Source: Rhodococcus sp. 14-2470-1b (GTDB taxonomy: Bacteria; Actinomycetota; Actinomycetes; Mycobacteriales; Mycobacteriaceae). Taken from it: DNA of 64,000 bases. The translations under genes and the position numbers were made by a program. Shown in pieces: positions 37,702 through 46,851 of this stretch (its first letter is position 1; every line of letters begins with the position of its first letter). Under the pieces are notes generated by a model. That model was given only the letters and a program-made list of their open reading frames with translations. It was not told the DNA's origin and searched no databases. The DNA lies in NCBI RefSeq assembly GCF_002259415.1, contig NZ_NPFY01000009.1, positions 1 through 64,000 on the forward strand, read 5' to 3'.

Positions 37702-38876
37702 TTGGTGCGCTTCTGTTCCGCGCGGATCAGCCCTCCGCCAACGATCAGGCGCTGGATTTCACTGGTGCCTTCGTACAAGCGCAGCAGCCGGACATCGCGG
37801 TAGATACGCTCGACGGGGACCTCGCGCATATATCCTGCACCGCCGTGGATCTGGACCGCGAGATCGGCTACCTTGCCGACCATTTCGGTGCAGAAGAGTT
37901 TGACGGCAGAGGGGGCGATGCGTCGGTCTGTTTCCTCGACCCAAGCCCGCGCTGCTTCCCGAACCATGGCGCGGCCGGCCATGACCCCTGCCTGCTGGTC
38001 GGCGATCATTGCTTGAACCAATTGAAAGCTTCCGATCGGCTCTCCGCCTTGCGTCGACGCCGCAGCGTAGGACACCGATTCGTCGAGCGCCCGTTGAGCT
38101 TGACCAACAGCCAACGCCGCAATGTGCACTCGCCCGCGCGCCAACGACGTCATGGCCGCTTTGTACCCGATGTCGCCGTTGCCGCCGACAAGCGAGTCGG
38201 CCTCGACCCTCACGTCGGTGAACGTCACGTCCGCAGTTCCGGATCCCTGCTGGCCCATCTTGGCGTCCTTCACCCCGACGGTGATTCCCGGAGTGTCGGC
38301 AGGGACGAGGAACACGGCGATACCGTTACCGCTCTCAGGTTTCGGATCCACCTTGGCGAATACGACGAACATATCGGCAATCGGGGCGTTGGTGATGTAC
38401 CGCTTGTTGCCGTTGATCACCCAGCCCGAGCCGTCGACCTTGGCTGTCGTCCTCAGTCCAGCAGGATTCGATCCGGCACCGTCCTCGGTCAGAGCGAAGG
38501 AAGCGACGATGTCACCTGCTGCCATACCCGGCAGCCACTTCGCCTTCTGCTCCTCGGTACCGAAACCGACGAGAACCTGCCCAGCAATCCCGTTGTTGGT
38601 ACCGAACATCGACCTCAGGGCCAGCGACGTGTAGCCGAGCTCCATCGCGACTTCGACATCCTGAATCAGATTGAGACCCAGTCCGCCCCATTCCTGCGGA
38701 ATAGCGAACCCGAACAGGCCCATCTCCGCGGATTGTGTCCGCACATCCGCCGGGATTGCGTCTTCGTTCATGATTTCGAGTTCACGTGGCACGACGCGTG
38801 AGCGAACGAAGTGCGAGATCTGCTTCAGTACGTCGGCGAAGACGTCGTCGGGTACATCGGGATTCAGCGTGTCCAT
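37698..38876 (-). CDS. Acyl-CoA dehydrogenase
   Basis: The protein is about 392 residues from ATG 38876. The flavin-binding segments FALTEDGAGSNPAGLRTTA and NGNKRYITNAPIADMFVVFA and the C-terminal RIYRDVRLLRLYEGTSEIQR are clear; the Glu in YEGTSE is the usual catalytic base. It forms the 2-enoyl-CoA that the MaoC protein hydrates. It is the first gene of the five-gene operon and is divergent from a LysR gene. An electron-transfer flavoprotein would be the acceptor and is not encoded here. Confidence 0.9.
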   Translation of the reverse strand: MDTLNPDVPDDVFADVLKQISHFVRSRVVPRELEIMNEDAIPADVRTQSAEMGLFGFAIPQEWGGLGLNLIQDVEVAMELGYTSLALRSMFGTNNGIAGQVLVGFGTEEQKAKWLPGMAAGDIVASFALTEDGAGSNPAGLRTTAKVDGSGWVINGNKRYITNAPIADMFVVFAKVDPKPESGNGIAVFLVPADTPGITVGVKDAKMGQQGSGTADVTFTDVRVEADSLVGGNGDIGYKAAMTSLARGRVHIAALAVGQAQRALDESVSYAAASTQGGEPIGSFQLVQAMIADQQAGVMAGRAMVREAARAWVEETDRRIAPSAVKLFCTEMVGKVADLAVQIHGGAGYMREVPVERIYRDVRLLRLYEGTSEIQRLIVGGGLIRAEQKRTK

Positions 38877-38927
38877 GTACTCACTATCGTGGCGCACATT
38901 ACAATCAGTCAAATACTTAATTGGTAC

Positions 38928-38942
38928 TTCTGTTATACAGAA
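38928..38942. promoter_or_regulatory. Palindrome in the acyl-CoA dehydrogenase/LysR divergent region
   Basis: TTCTGT (38928-38933) and ACAGAA (38937-38942) flank TAT. It lies 20 bp before the LysR start and 52 bp before the acyl-CoA dehydrogenase, and is AT-rich in a GC-rich genome. It is a candidate LysR site for autoregulation and operon control. Confidence 0.45.
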
Positions 38943-38962
38943 TCAGAAATAAAGGAGAAGGC

Positions 38963-39856
38963 ATGGATGTCGAACAGCTGCGAGCGTTCCTCGCGGTCGC
39001 CGAGGAACTCCATTTCGGTCGGGCGGCGGCACGCTTGCACGTCGCGCAACCACCGTTGAGTCGCACCATCAAACAGCTCGAAAAGCACCTCGACGCCACG
39101 CTGTTCGATCGAAACACCCGATCGGTTCGGTTGACCGCGAGCGGGCAGGCCCTCATAGGGCCCGCCCGAGCTGTCCTGGAAGCGATGCGGTCTGCGGAAG
39201 ACGCGGTCAAGTCGGCCGACGGCGGTGAAACCGGGCGAGTCAAGATCGCATTCGCCGGAGTGTCGACACATCGGATGGTTGCGCGGCTGGCACGAGTCGT
39301 CCGATCGCAGCATCCGGGCCTCGAGTTGGAGCTCTCCAGTCAGAACTTCGCGCAGCCGGCGATGAAACGGCTGCTCAACGGGGATACGGATATCGCGCTG
39401 GGCAGGTGGGACGTCATTCCGTCGGGCATCGAGTCCGAGATCGTCCTACGCGATCACCTGGTGGTGGCGTTCGCAGACACCCACCCACTTGCGGACGCCA
39501 GACACGTGCGCATCGACCGGTTGGCGACCGAGCAGTTCGTGTCACTCCCCCTGCACGAAGGGTCGGTTCTCCCCGATCGACTACGACGCCTCGCCGACGC
39601 TCACGGGTTCGTCGCGGATGTAGTGCAGATTGCGCCCGATACCCAGACCGCGCTGGCCTTGGTCGCGGCCGAGGTCGGGTGCCACCTCACCTTGGCCTCG
39701 GTGGCGGACAACGTGACCGACCCACACGTGGTCTTCGTTCCACTGGACGACACGACGGCGGACGTGGACATGAGAGCCGCGTGGCGGCGTGACAACACCA
39801 ATCCCGCTCTGCGGGTAATTCTCCGCAACGTCGTCGGACTCGACGGCCCCGAGTGA
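38963..39856 (+). CDS. LysR family transcriptional regulator
   Basis: The 297-residue protein has a standard LysR helix-turn-helix (LHFGRAAARLHVAQPPLSRT, then KQLEKHLDATLFDRN) and effector domain. AAAGGAG precedes ATG 38963. It is divergent from the beta-oxidation operon, whose start is 86 bp away, and is the likely activator. It converges with the AcoR-like regulator gene, leaving 11 bp between the stops. The inducer should be the acid or CoA ester degraded by the operon. Confidence 0.88.
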   Translation: MDVEQLRAFLAVAEELHFGRAAARLHVAQPPLSRTIKQLEKHLDATLFDRNTRSVRLTASGQALIGPARAVLEAMRSAEDAVKSADGGETGRVKIAFAGVSTHRMVARLARVVRSQHPGLELELSSQNFAQPAMKRLLNGDTDIALGRWDVIPSGIESEIVLRDHLVVAFADTHPLADARHVRIDRLATEQFVSLPLHEGSVLPDRLRRLADAHGFVADVVQIAPDTQTALALVAAEVGCHLTLASVADNVTDPHVVFVPLDDTTADVDMRAAWRRDNTNPALRVILRNVVGLDGPE

Positions 39857-39867
39857 CCCCCGAAAGG

Positions 39868-41598
39868 TCAGAGGGATCCTTCACCCTCGTCGAGCCCCAA
39901 TTGACGCACTCGTCGGTACAACGTCGTCCGGCCGATTCCGAGCAGCTCCGCGGCGAGCGACTTGTTTCCGCCGGCCCGGTCGAGCGCTTCGATGATAGCC
40001 ACGCGTTCAGCCGATTCCATCATGGTCAGCTTTCGACGTGCAGGCGCTCGCTGTAGATGCTCCGGTAAGTGTGTTCGCTCGATGACGGACGTAGGAACCT
40101 CGGACGCCAAGGTCGTCAGTACATCGGTGAGTTCCGCGATGTTCCCGGGCCACTCGGCCTGCATCAACGACTGCAGCGCCGTGGGCGACATAGAGTGCCG
40201 ACGGGTGGTGTCCACCCGATCGAGCACACTGCGCACGAGTCCAGGAATTCGATCCGGCGTATCGACGAGAGGCCGGATATGCACGTCGACGCCCCACTCC
40301 TCGACCAGATTCTTGATTGCGGGCGTGGACGACTCCATCGACACGGTGAACGTCAGCACACTCTTCCGGCCCAGTGTCACGGCCTCTCGATGAGCGGCCA
40401 CAAGCGACGCGATTGCATCGGTGTCGTCGTCGTCCGTGATCGACTCCAGCCGCCGGACCAGGACGTCACGACCACCGGCCAGAAGGTCCGAAATCGCCGA
40501 CCACGGTGTATCCGTGCCCGAGGCAAGAAGTACGACCTCGAGGTCCCCGATCAGCCCACGATCGTTTCGCAGGGTGAGCGCTTCGGTGGCACGGCCCGAC
40601 CCTGCAGGACCGGCGACGACTGCAACTGCAGCCCGTGTATCGGCCGCTTCGCCGGAACGGGGCGCAGCGTTCGATGAAGACACCGTCCCGCCCGCTGGAC
40701 GTTCGTCCGTCGGAATCGGAGCGAAATGCAGCACGTAGTAATCGCGTGCCCCCTCCACCACCCGCCTGGCAGCCACGGCAACCGTTCCGGATTCGATCTC
40801 CCAGTGAGCAGTACTTCTGGTGGACCAGTCGTGTTCGCTCAGCCGATCCCACAGAAGAACATGGGAATCCACACTGACGTACGGGAGCCCCGGCGTGTTC
40901 GCGAGGAGTGACTCACGGTCCATGATGACCGTCGGACGACGCGAATTTGCATAGCGCATGAAGGACATTGCCAGCGCCAGGTCTTGTGGCCTGGCCGCAG
41001 CTTTGAGTCGTTCTTCGATCTGCTGGCCGATCTCTTTCGTGAGAGTGAGCATCAGCGAACTCGCAACGTCGAGGGGGCCACCGAGCGATACCGACCCGAT
41101 CACCAGACCGGACGGCGTGTAGACCGGCACCGCGGCGCATGCCAGGACAGCCAGGGACTCGTTGAAGTGTTGGCTGCCTTCGATGTAGACCGCACGGCCC
41201 TCCACCATCGAAGTGCCGAGGCCGTTGGTCCCGATCGTGTTCTCGGAGTAATCGAAACCCTCCGCAGCATTCACCCGATCCAGCTTGCGTCGAAGTCCCC
41301 GGTCGCTGGCCCGGCGGGCCACGATGCTGCCCGCTCGGTCACTCAGAAACAGTGTCGTCCCCGTGTTCGACAGCTGGTCCTGCCAGCGGTCGAGCACAGG
41401 GTCTGCCGCTCGACGCAGAATCGAATCCGCATCGATCTCGTCGTACTTCTGAGACGGCAGCATGCTGTCTGCACTGCTACCGATCGAGCGTCTCCAACTC
41501 CGCAGAATGAGCTCCGGCACCACACCCTCGTCCGGCACGCCGGCCAGCAAACCGGCACGCATCAGGTGCCGTTTCGCCTCGCGAACCACATCACTCAT
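39868..41598 (-). CDS. AcoR-like (GAF / degenerate AAA+ / Fis) transcriptional activator
   Basis: The protein is about 576 residues. The N-terminal half resembles the GAF sensor region of AcoR/MimR regulators (FDYSENTIGTNGLGTSMVEG, CAAVPVYTPSGLVIGSVSLGG). The central AAA+ part is degenerate: a P-loop-like GPAGSGRAT with Arg for Lys, no GAFTGA loop, but a recognisable AEWPGNIAEL. The C-terminus is a Fis-type helix (GGNKSLAAELLGIGRTTLYRRVRQLGL). I choose ATG 41598 for its GGAG 6 nt upstream; ATG 41613 is possible. It is divergent from the BVMO operon and likely its activator. Loss of GAFTGA fits a host without sigma-54. Confidence 0.85.
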   Translation of the reverse strand: MSDVVREAKRHLMRAGLLAGVPDEGVVPELILRSWRRSIGSSADSMLPSQKYDEIDADSILRRAADPVLDRWQDQLSNTGTTLFLSDRAGSIVARRASDRGLRRKLDRVNAAEGFDYSENTIGTNGLGTSMVEGRAVYIEGSQHFNESLAVLACAAVPVYTPSGLVIGSVSLGGPLDVASSLMLTLTKEIGQQIEERLKAAARPQDLALAMSFMRYANSRRPTVIMDRESLLANTPGLPYVSVDSHVLLWDRLSEHDWSTRSTAHWEIESGTVAVAARRVVEGARDYYVLHFAPIPTDERPAGGTVSSSNAAPRSGEAADTRAAVAVVAGPAGSGRATEALTLRNDRGLIGDLEVVLLASGTDTPWSAISDLLAGGRDVLVRRLESITDDDDTDAIASLVAAHREAVTLGRKSVLTFTVSMESSTPAIKNLVEEWGVDVHIRPLVDTPDRIPGLVRSVLDRVDTTRRHSMSPTALQSLMQAEWPGNIAELTDVLTTLASEVPTSVIERTHLPEHLQRAPARRKLTMMESAERVAIIEALDRAGGNKSLAAELLGIGRTTLYRRVRQLGLDEGEGSL

Positions 41599-41675
41599 CG
41601 CCATCTCCAGCATCTTCTTTTCAGACTGTCAATCATCCCTGAGCATCAAAAGACGTCGCAATCCGTATCCGATTA

Positions 41676-41737
41676 TGTTCACACATGCATAACTGCTGTT
41701 CAAAGGGCCCGAACCACGGTGTTCCACATTGGCACAC
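41676..41737. promoter_or_regulatory. Repeated TGTTC motifs upstream of the BVMO operon
   Basis: TGTTC occurs at 41676-41680, 41697-41701 and 41720-41724, spaced 21 and 23 bp, hence on one DNA face. The second forms GTTC/GAAC symmetry with 41711-41714, and the third lies in an imperfect palindrome GTGTTCC-N5-GGCACAC (41719-41737). The sites sit in the 223-bp divergent region and could be upstream activating sequences for the AcoR-like protein. Confidence 0.4.
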
Positions 41738-41821
41738 CCCACTGCTATGTGCGCCACTTCACCATTGTGGACAGAGAACGTGAACTACACCACAAAGGCC
41801 GTAGGCCGGAGGAGCTATCAC

Positions 41822-43453
41822 ATGACGACACACCAACCCGACCAGATCCGCGAGATCGACGCGCTCGTCGTCGGGTGCGGTTTCGGTGGCATCTACATGT
41901 TGTACAAGCTGCGCCGAGAACTCGGATTGAACGCAGTCGCCATCGACAAGGCCGGCGGAGTCGGCGGAACGTGGTTCTGGAACAAGTATCCAGGTGCCTT
42001 GTCGGATTCCGAAGGATTCGTCTACCAGTACTCGTTCGATCGCGATCTGTACGACCAGACCACTTGGAACACGAAGTTCGTTCGTCAGCCACAGATCCTC
42101 GAGTACCTGAACGGTGTCGTCGATCGATACTCGCTGCGCGAAGACATCCAGCTGGAAACCACGATGACGTCCGCGAGCTTCGATGAGGTCGCCGGCATCT
42201 GGACCGTGACCACCGACCGCGGAGTCACATTCAAGGCGCGTTACCTCGTCAATGGTCTCGGCTTGCTGTCGGCAACCAATGTCCCGAATTTCCCCGGTGT
42301 CGAGAACTTCGAGGGACGATTGGTTCACACCGGCGCGTGGCCCGAGGATCTCGACCTCACCGGCAAGCGCGTGGGTGTCATCGGAAACGGTTCTACCGGA
42401 GGCCAGGTCATCACGGCCGTCGCGCCGATCGCGGGTCACCTCACCTCCTTCCAGCGCACTCCTCAGTACAGCGTTCCCGCAGGCAACCGCGTGCTGTCGA
42501 ACGAGGAGCTGGCCAGCCAGAAGGAAAACTTCGAAGCCAACTGGGACCAGGTCCGCAACTCGAGCGTCGCAATGGGATTCGTCGAGAGCGAAATCGAAAC
42601 CTTCAGCGTCTCGGCCGAAGAACGCGAGAGCATCTTCCAGCGCGCCTGGGACGAAGGCGGCGGCTTCCGCTTCATGTTCGAGACCTTCAGTGACATCGCC
42701 ACCAATGTCGATGCAAACGAAGAGGCTGCAAAGTTCATTCGTGCGAAAATCGCCGAGATCGTCAAGGATCCCGAGACGGCTCGCAAGCTGACGCCCACCG
42801 ACCTCTACGCCCGCCGTCCGTTGTGCGACTCGGGCCTCTACGAGACGTTCAACCGCGACAACGTGTCGCTCGTTCATGTCGGCGAAAACCCCATTCGCGA
42901 GCTGACTGCCGAGGGCATCGTCACCGAGGACGGAGAACTGCACAAGATCGACGTTCTGATCTGCGCAACCGGATTCGACGCCGTCGACGGCAACTACGTC
43001 AAGGTCGATATTCGAGGCCGCGACAACGAAAGCCTGAAGGAGCACTGGCAGGACGGTCCGACGAGCTACCTGGGTATGGCCACGACCGGCTTCCCGAACA
43101 TGTTCATGATCCTCGGCCCGAACGGTCCTTTCACGAACCTGCCGCCGTCGATCGAGACCCAGGTCGAGTGGATCTCGGACACGATCAAGAACATCGAGGA
43201 GAACTCGACCGGTTGGATCGAGGCCAAGCCGAACATCGAAACCGAATGGACAGAGATCTGCTCCGACATCGCCGAGCAGACGCTGTTCCCCAAGGCTGCC
43301 TCGTGGATTTTCGGCGCCAACATCCCCGGTAAGAAGCGCACGGTCATGTTCTACCTCGGTGGAATCAAGGAATACCGTTCCGTTCTCGACAACGAGAAGG
43401 CTTCGGGTTACCCGAGCTTCCTCACCCAATCCGACGTGTTGAAGCCCGCCTGA
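41822..43453 (+). CDS. Baeyer-Villiger monooxygenase, cyclohexanone monooxygenase type
   Basis: The 543-residue protein is collinear with cyclohexanone monooxygenase. It has GCGFGG (18-23, FAD), the type I BVMO fingerprint FEGRLVHTGAWP (163-174), a second nucleotide motif VIGNGSTGG (187-194, NADPH), and long matching blocks such as GGGFRFMFETFSDIATN and LICATGFDAVDGNYV. It inserts oxygen next to a ketone using NADPH and O2. GGAGGAG precedes ATG 41822. No lactonase or esterase gene follows; instead there are aldehyde, alcohol and acetoin-type dehydrogenases. A 2-hydroxyketone substrate would explain that, but this is inference. Confidence 0.93.
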   Translation: MTTHQPDQIREIDALVVGCGFGGIYMLYKLRRELGLNAVAIDKAGGVGGTWFWNKYPGALSDSEGFVYQYSFDRDLYDQTTWNTKFVRQPQILEYLNGVVDRYSLREDIQLETTMTSASFDEVAGIWTVTTDRGVTFKARYLVNGLGLLSATNVPNFPGVENFEGRLVHTGAWPEDLDLTGKRVGVIGNGSTGGQVITAVAPIAGHLTSFQRTPQYSVPAGNRVLSNEELASQKENFEANWDQVRNSSVAMGFVESEIETFSVSAEERESIFQRAWDEGGGFRFMFETFSDIATNVDANEEAAKFIRAKIAEIVKDPETARKLTPTDLYARRPLCDSGLYETFNRDNVSLVHVGENPIRELTAEGIVTEDGELHKIDVLICATGFDAVDGNYVKVDIRGRDNESLKEHWQDGPTSYLGMATTGFPNMFMILGPNGPFTNLPPSIETQVEWISDTIKNIEENSTGWIEAKPNIETEWTEICSDIAEQTLFPKAASWIFGANIPGKKRTVMFYLGGIKEYRSVLDNEKASGYPSFLTQSDVLKPA

Positions 43454-43484
43454 GTCGAACGTCGAACTGAACACCGCACACATC

Positions 43485-43525
43485 ACGCCGGCCGGCTGAG
43501 CTTTCTCGTCTCGCCCGGCCGGCGT
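43485..43525 (+). terminator. Hairpin between the BVMO and aldehyde dehydrogenase genes
   Basis: ACGCCGGCCGG (43485-43495) pairs with CCGGCCGGCGT (43515-43525) around a 19-nt loop. Lying inside the operon, it may cause partial termination or protect the BVMO message from decay, giving higher BVMO expression than downstream genes. Confidence 0.55.
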
Positions 43526-43546
43526 CCTGCTACGAAAGACGTGCTG

Positions 43547-44917
43547 ATGAGCAAATACGCAACTACCGACCCCACTACCGGTACCGTCGTGGCGAAGTTC
43601 GAGACGTTGTCGGACGAGCAGGCAATGGAGTCGCTGTCCGCCGCCGACAACGCTTACCGAGACTGGCGCACCACCGAGGTGGCCGATCGCGCAGCAGTTC
43701 TCCAGCGTGTCGCCGATCTGCATCGCGAACGCGAAACAGAACTCGCCGAACTGATGACGCTCGAGATGGGCAAGCCCATCGCGCAGGCCCGCGGCGAGGT
43801 CAAGCTCTCCGCATCGATCTTCGAGTACTACGCCACCAAGGGCCAGGAGCTGCTCGCAGACGAGGAACTCGACGTCGCCGGCTCCGGGCGAGCGCTGGTA
43901 CGCACCGCGCCCATCGGAGCCCTCGTCGGCATCATGCCCTGGAACTTCCCTTACTACCAGGTCGCACGATTCGTCGCCCCGAACCTGCTGCTGGGCAACA
44001 CGATCCTGCTCAAGCACGCCAGCAACTGTCCGCAGCAGGCTCTCGCGATCGAGGCCATGCTGCGCGATGCCGGCAGCCCGGACGGGGTGTACAGGAACAT
44101 CTTCGCCTCCAGCGACCAAATTGCCGACCTCATCGCCGATCCCAGGATTCAGGGCGTCTCGCTCACTGGTTCGGAGCGAGCAGGCAGCATCATCGGCCAG
44201 CTGGCGGGCAAACACATGAAGAAGGCCGTACTCGAACTCGGTGGATCGGACCCGTTCATCGTGCTCGCCGGTGCCGACCTGGGCGATGCTGTCGCCGCGG
44301 CCGTACCAGGTCGGTTCGGCAACGCCGGTCAGGCATGCACCTCGTCCAAGCGCATGATCGTCGACGCGTCGGTGTGGGACGAATTCCTCGACGGTTTCGT
44401 GTCGGCAGCCGAGTCCTGGACCATGGGCGACCCGACGGACGCTGCAACGCGGCTGGGACCGATGTCCTCCGTCAGCGGACGTGACGAGATTGCCGAACAG
44501 GTCGCCGACGCGGTGGCCAAGGGCGCCACGGTGCACCTGGGTGGAACCGTGCCCGACGGTGACGGGGCCTACTACCCTGCGACCGTGCTTTCCGGAGTCA
44601 CTCCGGACATGAGGGCTTACCGCGAGGAGCTCTTCGGACCGGTCGCAGTGTTGCACAAAGTCGAGTCGACCGACGCTGCAATCGATCTCGCGAACGATTC
44701 CCCCTTCGGTCTCGGAAGCGCCGTCTTCACCACCGACGACGCCGAGGCCTCGTACGTGACCGATCGTCTCGATGTCGGCATGGTGGGCATCAACACCACC
44801 ATCAAGAGTGCACCCGACATGCCGTTCGGCGGAGTGAAAACATCCGGCATCGGACGCGAACTCGGGCGATTCGGTCTCGACGAGTTCGCGAACAAAAAGC
44901 TCGTCCGCACTCTCTGA
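43547..44917 (+). CDS. Semialdehyde dehydrogenase-type aldehyde dehydrogenase
   Basis: The 456-residue protein has Asn132 in MPWNFP, Glu230 in VLELGG and Cys264 in NAGQACTSSKR, all intact. It is of the short GabD2-like branch that lacks the long N-terminus. Relatives oxidise succinate semialdehyde and longer omega-oxo acids. In this operon it could take the 6-oxo acid or acetaldehyde released after BVMO action. ATG 43547 is preferred over GTG 43541 by family start. It is 38 bp before the Zn dehydrogenase. Confidence 0.88.
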   Translation: MSKYATTDPTTGTVVAKFETLSDEQAMESLSAADNAYRDWRTTEVADRAAVLQRVADLHRERETELAELMTLEMGKPIAQARGEVKLSASIFEYYATKGQELLADEELDVAGSGRALVRTAPIGALVGIMPWNFPYYQVARFVAPNLLLGNTILLKHASNCPQQALAIEAMLRDAGSPDGVYRNIFASSDQIADLIADPRIQGVSLTGSERAGSIIGQLAGKHMKKAVLELGGSDPFIVLAGADLGDAVAAAVPGRFGNAGQACTSSKRMIVDASVWDEFLDGFVSAAESWTMGDPTDAATRLGPMSSVSGRDEIAEQVADAVAKGATVHLGGTVPDGDGAYYPATVLSGVTPDMRAYREELFGPVAVLHKVESTDAAIDLANDSPFGLGSAVFTTDDAEASYVTDRLDVGMVGINTTIKSAPDMPFGGVKTSGIGRELGRFGLDEFANKKLVRTL

Positions 44918-44955
44918 CACAACCCTCGACCGATTCCCATACAAGGAGAACGAAC

Positions 44956-46005
44956 ATGCGCGCAGCTGTCTACTACGGTAACCACAAGGTAGAGATCGAG
45001 GATGTCCCCGAGCCCAATCCAGGGCCAGGGCAGGTGAAGGTGCGCGTCGCTCGAAACGGCATCTGCGGTACCGATCTGCACGAATTCTACGACGGCCCGA
45101 TCTTCATTCCACCGTCCGATCCGCACCCGCTGACCAACAAAGCGATGCCGTTGATCCTCGGACACGAGTTCTCCGGGACCGTCACCGCTGTCGGAGCCGG
45201 CGTCGATGATGTCGCGGAGGGCGATTCCGTTGCCATCGAGCCGATCTACCGGTGCGGTGAATGCCGACCATGCCTGAACGGCCAGTACAACCTCTGCAAG
45301 AAGATCGGTTTTCACGGACTGATGGCGGACGGCGGCATGGCCGAGTACACCGTCGTTCCGCGAAACCAGATCCACAAGCTCCCCGACAGCATTCCGGTCG
45401 AAATGGGCGCTCTCGTCGAACCGCTCTCGGTTGCGTACCACGCAGCAGTACTCGGCGAGGTCGGCGACCAGAGTCGCGCACTCATCTACGGCGCAGGCCC
45501 GATCGGAATCGGTATCTGGTTCGCACTCCGCGGAATGGGCCTCACCGAGATCGACGTGGTCGAGCCATCCGAGACGAGGCGCAAGTCCATCGAGGCGCTC
45601 GGTGCACGCACCCTCGACCCGATGTCGGTCGACGTTCCGGCCCTGATCGCCGACCGAACGAACGGTGACGGCGTCGACGCTGCATTCGATGCCGCAGGCG
45701 TCGCGCCTGCAATCGATTCCGCGTTGAACTGCGTCGGTGAGCGTCGCCCGCTGATCAGTGTTGCCATCTACGACAAGCCGCTCTCGACACCCCTGATCAA
45801 CCTCGTTCTGCAGGAGCGACGCATCCAGGGAACCATCTGCTACACCAGCGACGACTACCGCGCAGTCATCGATCTGATGGCCAAGGGCCACTACGACACC
45901 ACCGGATGGGTCGACACCATCGCCCTCGGTGACGTGGTCAACGGTGGGTTCGAAGAACTTCGAGCCGGGCGCAAGATGAAGTTGCTGGTCGATCCGACGG
46001 CCTGA
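44956..46005 (+). CDS. Zinc-dependent 2,3-butanediol dehydrogenase-type alcohol dehydrogenase
   Basis: The 349-residue MDR protein has catalytic zinc ligands Cys37 (GICGTD), His70 and Glu71 (GHEFSG), a Glu in ALVEPLSVAYHA, and structural zinc ligands Cys100, Cys103, Cys106 and Cys114. The long insert DGPIFIPPSDPHPLTN is typical of (R,R)-butanediol dehydrogenases. They oxidise vicinal diols to hydroxyketones with NAD. Placement after a BVMO suggests it supplies the 2-hydroxyketone. AAGGAG precedes ATG 44956. Confidence 0.88.
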   Translation: MRAAVYYGNHKVEIEDVPEPNPGPGQVKVRVARNGICGTDLHEFYDGPIFIPPSDPHPLTNKAMPLILGHEFSGTVTAVGAGVDDVAEGDSVAIEPIYRCGECRPCLNGQYNLCKKIGFHGLMADGGMAEYTVVPRNQIHKLPDSIPVEMGALVEPLSVAYHAAVLGEVGDQSRALIYGAGPIGIGIWFALRGMGLTEIDVVEPSETRRKSIEALGARTLDPMSVDVPALIADRTNGDGVDAAFDAAGVAPAIDSALNCVGERRPLISVAIYDKPLSTPLINLVLQERRIQGTICYTSDDYRAVIDLMAKGHYDTTGWVDTIALGDVVNGGFEELRAGRKMKLLVDPTA

Positions 46006-46049
46006 CCTGCACTTCTGCACTACTCCCCAACCAAATTCAGGAGACGACT

Positions 46050-46823
46050 ATGACAGTCGCACACATCACCGGATCGGCACGCGGAATCGGCCGATCGATC
46101 GCCCTACGCCTCGCACAGGACGGCCACGACATCGCCTTGTCCGACCTACCGTCGATGTCCGAGGAACTGGAAAAAACACGTGGCGAGGTTGCTTCCCACG
46201 GCGTTCGGACCATTGCTCTCACCGGCGACGTCAGTGATCATGCATCGGTTCGCGCGCTCATGACCGACACCGCCGAGCAACTCGGCTCGCTCGACGTGAT
46301 CGTCGCCAACGCCGGAATCGCACAGACCAAGGCACTGCTCGACGTCACACCCGAGGAGTACGACAAGGTCCACGCAGTCAACGGCCGTGGAATGTTCCTC
46401 TGCTACACCGAAGCTGCCCGCGTGATGATCGCGCAGGGCACCGGCGGGAAGATCATCGGCGCATCGTCGATTGCAGGACACAAGGGATTCCCGCTCCTCG
46501 GTGTGTACAGCTCGTCCAAATTCGGAGTACGAGCACTGACTCAAGCAGCAGCGCAGGAATGGGCTGAGCACGGTATCACCGTCAATGCGTACTGCCCCGG
46601 CATCGTCGACACCAACATGTGGGTCGAGGTCGACCGCGATCTCGGCGCGATCAACGGCGTCGGCAAGGGCGAATCGATGAAGGCGATGGCCGCAGGAATC
46701 ACCCTCGGTCGCGTATCCACCGGCGAGGATGTCGCAGCATACGTGTCCTACTTGGCCGGACCCGACTCGAACTACATGACCGGCCAGGCCGCCCTGATCG
46801 ACGGCGGCATGCTTTTCGTTTGA
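46050..46823 (+). CDS. SDR, acetoin/diacetyl reductase (BudC) type
   Basis: The 257-residue protein is a classical SDR: TGSARGIGRSIALRLA, VANAGIAQTK, catalytic Ser and Tyr/Lys in GASSIAGHKGFPLLGVYSSSKFG, and YCPGIVDTNMW. The sequence is typical of meso-butanediol dehydrogenases/diacetyl reductases. It probably interconverts diol and hydroxyketone stereoisomers alongside the Zn enzyme, so both diol stereoisomers could be used. GGAG lies 6-9 nt before ATG 46050. Confidence 0.88.
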   Translation: MTVAHITGSARGIGRSIALRLAQDGHDIALSDLPSMSEELEKTRGEVASHGVRTIALTGDVSDHASVRALMTDTAEQLGSLDVIVANAGIAQTKALLDVTPEEYDKVHAVNGRGMFLCYTEAARVMIAQGTGGKIIGASSIAGHKGFPLLGVYSSSKFGVRALTQAAAQEWAEHGITVNAYCPGIVDTNMWVEVDRDLGAINGVGKGESMKAMAAGITLGRVSTGEDVAAYVSYLAGPDSNYMTGQAALIDGGMLFV

Positions 46824-46851
46824 TGTTCGCTTTACTCAACGTGGAGGAATG

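Noticed and set aside
41727-41745. A TGGCAC...TGCT element resembling a sigma-54 promoter before the BVMO gene
   Set aside because: The GG to GC spacing is one base too long, and this bacterial group is not known to have sigma-54.
41759-44944. A very long open frame (over 1000 codons) on the minus strand opposite the BVMO and aldehyde dehydrogenase genes
   Set aside because: It is a GC-skew shadow of two well-conserved plus-strand genes, with no recognisable domain and a composition typical of antisense frames.
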